Positions 58,539-64,000 of a DNA stretch of 64,000 bases are shown one piece after another (position 1 is the stretch's first letter; each line of letters begins with the position of its first letter). The notes below the pieces were generated by a model. The model ran no database searches, was not told the origin of the DNA, and saw only the letters and a list, made by a program, of their open reading frames with translations. The DNA is from Neospora caninum Liverpool. Taxonomy: Eukaryota > Apicomplexa > Conoidasida > Eucoccidiorida > Sarcocystidae. The DNA lies in NCBI RefSeq assembly GCF_000208865.1, contig NC_018389.1, positions 1,488,001-1,552,000 on the forward strand. The letters are read 5' to 3'. The translations under genes and the position numbers were made by a program.

Positions 58539-58701
58539 ACTTTTGAGAGTCTTCAAAGCATGTGATGCGACCGCGTTCGTTCCCTTCTCTCGACACACTT
58601 GCTTTCCCTCTTCTTCTGGCTGCGGGGTTCTCGCTGCTTCTTTTCCTCGTACGCTGGCCACGACGGGTCCTCTTTCACCGCGTGCCTGCATAAAACCGAA
58701 T
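58539..58701 (-). CDS. Candidate 5' exon of the helicase gene
   Basis: It begins after a pyrimidine-rich CTCTCTCAG acceptor and ends at a strong AGT|GTAAGT donor. The 54 codons include a segment EGKQVCREKGTNAVASHALK that looks like the C-terminal helix of another dsRBM. It could be an upstream exon of the dsRBM-helicase, or a separate small gene. Its phase-0 end does not join the first annotated helicase exon by an obvious acceptor, so at least one further exon would be needed. Confidence 0.3.
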
Positions 58702-60141
58702 CTGAGAGAGAGGGTCAGCAGCAAAGCGACGGATTTCCTCCCTTTTCTCTGTGAAGTCTCCCTTTCCCTTTCCCTTCTGGTCGACTTTTCGCTGATGCCC
58801 GAATATGCGCTCCAGGGGCGGCCGCCGCCGTCGCCTGGCTGCATGCATGCGCGCACGCGAGGAACTCTGCGGAAGGTGAAAAAGTCGGCGGGGCCAGGAA
58901 CGAGAAAGGAAGTTGCCAACAGACATCGATCGTTTTCCACGAGGAGCCCGAGACACAGTTCACTTCCAAGAAGGTCCAGAACGGCCCAGAAGAACGCGCG
59001 TCGGCCCGAGAGGCAAACACCGAGGAAACCGAGAGGCAGCGAACGGTCGGCAGTCGTCCATTTTGTCTTGGTTCGCGGCAGGCTGAAGACACATTGCCAC
59101 TTTTTGCAACAGACTCTAGGGGAGACAAGGAGACGGAGGGAGAAGCGATGACAGAGGAAGGGAAGAGACGATGGTAGGTAGCAGGCGAAACAAACTGGAA
59201 CATCGACCTGTAGTTTTTTAAGAAAAAAAACTCCCTGCCTTTTGTTGTGAAGTGAGGCGAGAGAACCGAGAACAAACGAGAGCGAACCCGCAACATGGAC
59301 AGAAAACAGAGATGTCCTCAGAAGCGAGGAAACTACCCCCAGATTTGTCTAGGCGGTTTCGGCCACCTATCTACTACGTATACGACCCTCGTGACGACTC
59401 TCGTGACTCCTAGAGAAGCCGGCGATGTTTGCCCGTAGCAAAGGCCCAGCGACCAGTTTGCAAGAATCGGTTTCCCTCATGAAAATGCTATTTCAGAACA
59501 AGGAAACAGTGTAGAACATGCCAACAAAACTTCGAACGTTTTCTTAATCCCACAGCCAGCTCTTTCGTGGTGATGCTCATGGTGGCCTTGCAGCAGTAAC
59601 GCTCCCACCCTTCCGGCAGAGCTCAGTACAAAACCAAGGCTGCCGAATCCTCGTCACATATGGGTTCACCAGATTCGCCTGCGTCGATGAGGAGCCGTAG
59701 GTGTGAAGGATTTTGAGCTCTCAAACAGCATCGGTTATATTCATTGAGAGGCGGCTGTGCATGTTAGGCACTTCTTGACGTGGCCAGCTACCGAGTTAAG
59801 CGTTTACACACGGGTGTAATACCCCCGGCTACATGCTTGGGGCGTTCTGGAGAATACCACAGTGGGACCGATCGAGGTTGCCATCGTGCCTGCGGTTGCA
59901 TGGAGTGAGATTCGCCATCTCTTGTTCCAGGGAAACATTGAGAGTCTTTCCATGAGGGAAGAGTTCCAGTCGAGCTACCACCGCACGCTAAGCCTCGGTT
60001 GAAATGTCTCTTCGATCAGGTACAGTGCATATAGCCTCCTTCGAGAAAAGAAAAAAGTATTGTGATTTCATGATTTTCATGATCCGTGTCGGATCATCTT
60101 TGTGTCCAACGTACTCAAGCTGGAGGCAACTGAAGTAGCTT

Positions 60142-60225
60142 CTTTTTGGTAAATGGAATGTTCGTTCCCTGGTCCACACCGTCGGCATGGGGATCCGGCG
60201 TTCAACTGATGACAAAAATCCCTGA
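60142..60225 (+). pseudogene. Possible relic of a LINE endonuclease N terminus
   Basis: The frame reads LFGKWNVRSLVHTVGM and closes at TGA 60223. A (T/K)WNVRSL start is characteristic of apurinic-type endonuclease domains of non-LTR retrotransposons. No further endonuclease or reverse-transcriptase motif could be followed downstream, so the match rests on about seven residues. Confidence 0.15.
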
Positions 60226-61858
60226 GGAACCAGGGAAATGCATCTAATCTTGAAGAATGTTGAAAAGCTGCAGCCTAAAGCCTATGTGGAAGGAGACGTC
60301 TGCAATAGAGGTAGCCTTACTAGTCAGGAACGGTTTTCGTCAGACTCGGCGAACCACGGCTTCCCGTAGAGCTGCCAGTTTGAGCGAGAGCCAGAGCTGA
60401 CATGAGGTGGTTACCGAAAGGCTGAGATGCGCAACTTCAACTACAAACTTTGCTCCTATTGGCCACAGAGCGACTCCTGCCTCCGCTTCGTGCGACATCG
60501 TTGCGTTTTTTCTTCTTCAGTTATGATGTGCACCTGTTTCCAGGCACGCTTCGAGAAACGGGGAAATCGCATTCAAAAGTAGACACAACAGAACGTGGTT
60601 GCGCCGCAATCCGTGTATCTAGAGCATCTGTGGTTCGGAGCAACGTCAAAACCCGGACGCCTTTGGTGGGCCCTTCGCTCAAAAAAATCGTTCTGATATG
60701 GTAACCGACACGGATTCTGCAATCAATCTGCGCTGTTGACAGCCCGTCTGACTCGTTCGCCGCCAGCTGCACTTTTTTTTCCTGTCGAACACGCGACGGA
60801 CTGGCTGACTCACTCCTGGACACGCCGCTCCAGTGTGCAAGAGAAGCGGCTCTTATGGTTATGGAAAAGTTGCCTTTCCCTTGGTCTCTCCTTCGGTTTG
60901 TTGAACGGGAGAAAAGGAAACACCGGGGGATTGAGCCTGTCGAGCCCGGGAGGCATACGGCATTCAGAGGCAGCGGAAGGCGCCACGGGGAGTCCAAGGA
61001 TCAGATGAGTGTGTTTAATAAATTTGGACGACGCTCTCCGCGGCCAGGCTTTCTAGATATCTGATGATTATGGCGTGCAAGCCTGGGGTCACCACAGGGG
61101 GGACGTAGATTCGGCACGCATGCTCGGTCACTGATAATCTCGCACACATATTTTCCCCAGCCTGGATTTTAGCGTCTCTCTCTGCAAGGAATCTGGAGAG
61201 ACGAAAGGTGTGTGTGCTGAACAGCTGTCCGAGACTGTTGCTCGAAAACAATGCGACAGTCGCTTCATCACTGAGGAGGGGGTTTGGTGGCAGGCGAAGC
61301 CCCAGGGGAGCATGCAAAGGCAGTTGAGACAGTGGGAACGGCTGACACGGCGCGCGAGACAGCCAGTGGAAAGCGGCCGAGGGTCACGATGTGGGCGGCT
61401 TTTATGGGGAAAATGTACTAAAACGGTCGCGTTAGAAGTGAGATGCAAAGCAGGGAACTCGAGAGCAAGTCATCTTTTTGTCTCTTGTCGCACCAGAGGT
61501 GCGCCCCGCTCCGTCGCCTGGTCACCTGTGAGCAGATCTGGATTGCTGACCGCAGTGACGTGGAGACCGTAGGTGGAACTCGAGGTTTCCTGAACCAACT
61601 CTCCTGTCACAAATGGGGGCGGTGTGCAAACACGGACAGGACACCCACCGGGTTGCCACAACGGCTATCACGCCTCCACTCTTTCCGGAACAGTGATTCA
61701 CACACACTAGCACCTTCCTCTTTTGGATCAAAACATTTTTTCCCGACCGTTTCTTGTTCCGTCTCTCTTTCGTCGAAGAAGTCTTGCCGGTGCCATCTGT
61801 CTCGCCCCGAGCATCGGTGCCGCTTGCGACTACCCATTTTTTTTTTCAAGTCTCCATC

Positions 61859-63723
61859 ATGCGAGCCGGGTTTTCGTTCGTTCTTTTGGCAGTTGGCCTT
61901 TTGGCCACTGCGTCGGTGTACTGCGCAGCGGAGGAAGAGGCTGTGACTGTTTTGACAGCCTCCAACTTCGATGACACTCTGAAGAACACGGAGATTGTCC
62001 TGGTCAAGTTTTACGCGCCCTGGTGAGCCAGTAATAAAATGTGGGATTTTCCACAGCCGCCGGCAGCCTACGCCACGGTGTGTGGCTTGCTTCGTCGCCC
62101 GTGCTGCGCGTACGGGTTGTGCAGTTCACGTTAGATACTATCTTGAAAAGACTTCCCGCAACAACAGTTTTGTCGCAATGCTCCCGCACACTGGGATCGT
62201 GGGTTGAGGCAGTGTCTCACGTAACCTCAGAGGGCGCACATGCGACATCGTCCCTCGAGTGCGGGAGCCTTGGACCGCTCGTGTTCCCCACTTCCCCTTT
62301 TTGCAGTCTTCTTACACTGCGCCCTTGCGTGTGTGGATCCGCGTTGGGTGCGAAACACCTTTGGTCCTGCAGGTGCGGTCACTGCAAGCGCATGGCGCCT
62401 GAGTACGAGAAGGCTGCAAAGATCCTCAAGGAGAAGGGTTCCAAGATCATGCTGGCGAAGGTCGACGCGACCAGCGAGACAGACATTGCCGACAAGCAGG
62501 GTGTCCGGGAATACCCCACTCTGACTCTCTTCCGCAACCAGAAGCCTGAGAAGTTCACTGGCGGCCGCACGGTGAGTTTGTTGCGTGCGACACACTGAAG
62601 AGCCTCGGTCGCAGTTGCGTGGTTAGGCAGTGAATGAAAAGTTTCGAGTGTGTTTGTGCTGCTCTCGCAGGCGGAAGCCATCGTTGAGTGGATCGAGAAG
62701 ATGACAGGACCCGCGGTGACTGAAGTGGAAGGCAAGCCTGAGGAACAGGTGACGAAGGAGTCACCTATTGCCTTCGTTGCTGAGCTCTCATCTAAGGACA
62801 GCGACATGGCGAAGCTGTTCGAAGATGTCGCCAACGAGTCCCGTCAGCTCGGAAAGTTCCTGGCCAAGTACGGCGTCTCCGACGAGAAGATCTACTCCCT
62901 GCGCTACGAGGAGGGCACTGAGCCGTTCACAGGCAAGACCAAAGATGAGCTGAAGAAGTTTGTTGACACTGAATCCTTCCCTCTTCTTGGGCCCATCAAC
63001 GCGGAGAACTTCAGAAAATACATCGACCGTGACTTGGACCTTGTCTGGCTCTGCGGTACCGAGAAGGACTTCGATGAGGCCAAGGCCGCTGTCCGTGAAG
63101 CTGCGAAGAAGCTCCGAGACACCCGCTCCTTCGTGTGGCTGGACACTGACCAGTTCAAGGGCCACGCTGAGAACGCTCTGGGCATCACCGAGTTCCCGGG
63201 CCTTGTGTTCCAGTCGAAGAAGGGACGGTTCGTGCTTCCTGAGGCGACTTCTTCCCTGAAGGACGCAGCTAAGATCAGCAAGTTCTTCGAGGATGTTGAT
63301 GCCGGGAAGATCGAGCGCTCCCTTAAGTCGGAGCCCGTCCCCGAGAAACAAGACGAAGCCGTCAAGGTTGTCGTCGGAAAGAACTTCGAAGAGATGGTCA
63401 TTCAGAAAGACAAGGATGTCATGCTGGAGATCTACGCTCCGTGGTGCGGCTACTGCAAGAGCTTCGAGCCCATCTACAAGGAATTCGCTGAGAAATACAA
63501 GGATGTTGACCACCTCGTTGTTGCCAAGATGGACGGCACAGCGAACGAAGCTCCCCTGGAGGAGTTCAGCTGGTCAAGCTTCCCGAGCATCTTTTTCGTG
63601 AAGGCTGGTGAGAAGACCCCCATGAAGTTCGAAGGCTCGCGGACTGTCGAAGGTTTGACTGAGTTCATCAACAAGCACGGCTCCAAGCCTCTCAAGAAGG
63701 ACGACAAGGGTGAAGAATTGTAA
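61859..63723 (+). CDS. PDI: Protein disulfide isomerase
   Basis: ER-lumen oxidoreductase that forms and rearranges disulfides in secretory proteins. Three exons: 61859-62022, 62373-62571 and 62671-63723, with in-phase GTGAGC/CAG and GTGAGT/CAG junctions, giving 471 residues. The start is the ATG before [19 protein letters not shown], a clear signal peptide ending near CAAEEE. The order is the usual a-b-b'-a'. The first thioredoxin domain has FYAPWCGHCKRM; the active-site Trp codon is split by intron 1. The second has [12 protein letters not shown] near residue 390, so its active site is CGYC instead of CGHC. A cis-proline loop (YPTLTLF) follows the first site. The protein ends with GEEL, a divergent form of the KDEL-type retrieval signal. 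Length and architecture match the 471-residue PDIs that I recall from Toxoplasma and Neospora. Codon use is strongly biased (AAG, GAG, GTC), as in highly expressed genes. Confidence 0.97.
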
Positions 63724-64000
63724 ACTGTTCATAACAACAGTCTGTTCCGTTTCACGTGTTCGTAACGCTGTTCGTACATGAGCGGTTGAAACACGAAGCC
63801 CCGTTTGGCTCAAGTGTCACCGTCAAGATAACCGACAATAAATTGTTCTGACATACTTCCGGCACATGTGTGTATGGCAGCCATTCCACCGGCGGTGGTA
63901 CGGCACATACACGGCCCCCGGTTGCATATCCGGACACCGAAGCTGACCCGTTGGCAGCACATTGCAATGCTCCACTCAGCTCCAGAAGTCATTGTCTCTG
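63724..64000. other. PDI 3' flank
   Basis: 3' UTR and downstream sequence of PDI. No open frame of note and no repeat seen. Confidence 0.7.

Larger units (their letters stand above)
57125..61858. other. Divergent region upstream of helicase and PDI
   Basis: It contains the 5' part of the helicase gene (untranslated leader, and perhaps further exons such as 58539-58701), a GA-rich purine tract at 57525-57608, a 13-bp tandem repeat at 57761-57812, and the PDI promoter and leader. Between 59300 and 61850 no gene is supported. A 158-codon minus frame at 60521-60997 has no recognisable family, and 60142-60225 has a weak LINE-endonuclease-like start. Confidence 0.6.

Noticed and set aside
60521..60997. 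Minus-strand frame of 158 codons
   Set aside because: No recognisable motif, no splice context and no characteristic composition; probably a chance open frame.
1..64000. CRISPR arrays, operons, insertion sequences, rRNA and tRNA genes, mitochondrial DNA insertions
   Set aside because: Looked for and not recognised. The organism is a eukaryote, and the repeats present are simple microsatellites and short tandem units. Short organellar fragments could still be missed without a database search.

Overview
The window is nuclear DNA of a tissue-cyst coccidian, Toxoplasma gondii or a very close relative (Hammondia, Neospora). The reasons are the intron-dense genes with short exons and GT-AG junctions, an ApiAP2 transcription factor, Ser/Arg/Glu-rich low-complexity coding sequence, many TGCATGC motifs, abundant (TA)n microsatellites, and a SET8-type methyltransferase whose catalytic landmarks fit the T. 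gondii enzyme as I remember it. From memory, the PDI gene and an ApiAP2 gene lie close together on T. gondii chromosome IV; I could not check this.

Layout. 1-7355 (+): the 3' ten exons of SET8/PR-Set7; the 5' end is outside the window. 7356-10249: convergent intergenic DNA. 10460-16827 (-): two-exon ApiAP2 factor with one AP2 domain near its C terminus and an in-frame TAG followed by about 69 more open codons. 16828-23647: gene-poor 6.8 kb with a possible decayed integrase zinc finger. 23648-24154 (+): intronless TB2/DP1/HVA22 (REEP/Yop1) ER-shaping protein. 26239-28185 (-): intronless coccidian protein of unknown function. 29023-36525 (-): four-exon SAC3/GANP-domain protein with a Ser/SLF-rich N terminus. 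37408-38799 (+): two-exon hypothetical protein with one hydrophobic segment. 41081-57124 (-): a UPF1-like SF1 helicase that I could reconstruct as 25 phase-consistent exons, with double-stranded-RNA-binding motifs in front of the helicase core. 61859-63723 (+): three-exon protein disulfide isomerase.

Functional themes are chromatin and transcription control (SET8, AP2), mRNA export and RNA surveillance or dsRNA handling (SAC3, dsRBM-helicase), and ER structure and folding (DP1, PDI). Nothing suggests operons. Exon borders were placed by hand from splice consensus plus reading-frame continuity. They are internally consistent (each multi-exon total is divisible by three) but not checked against transcripts. 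The most unusual object is the dsRBM plus UPF1-like helicase. Other points of interest are the in-frame stop in the AP2 gene, an inverted pair of 50-bp units with (TA)n tails, and two possible retroelement relics.
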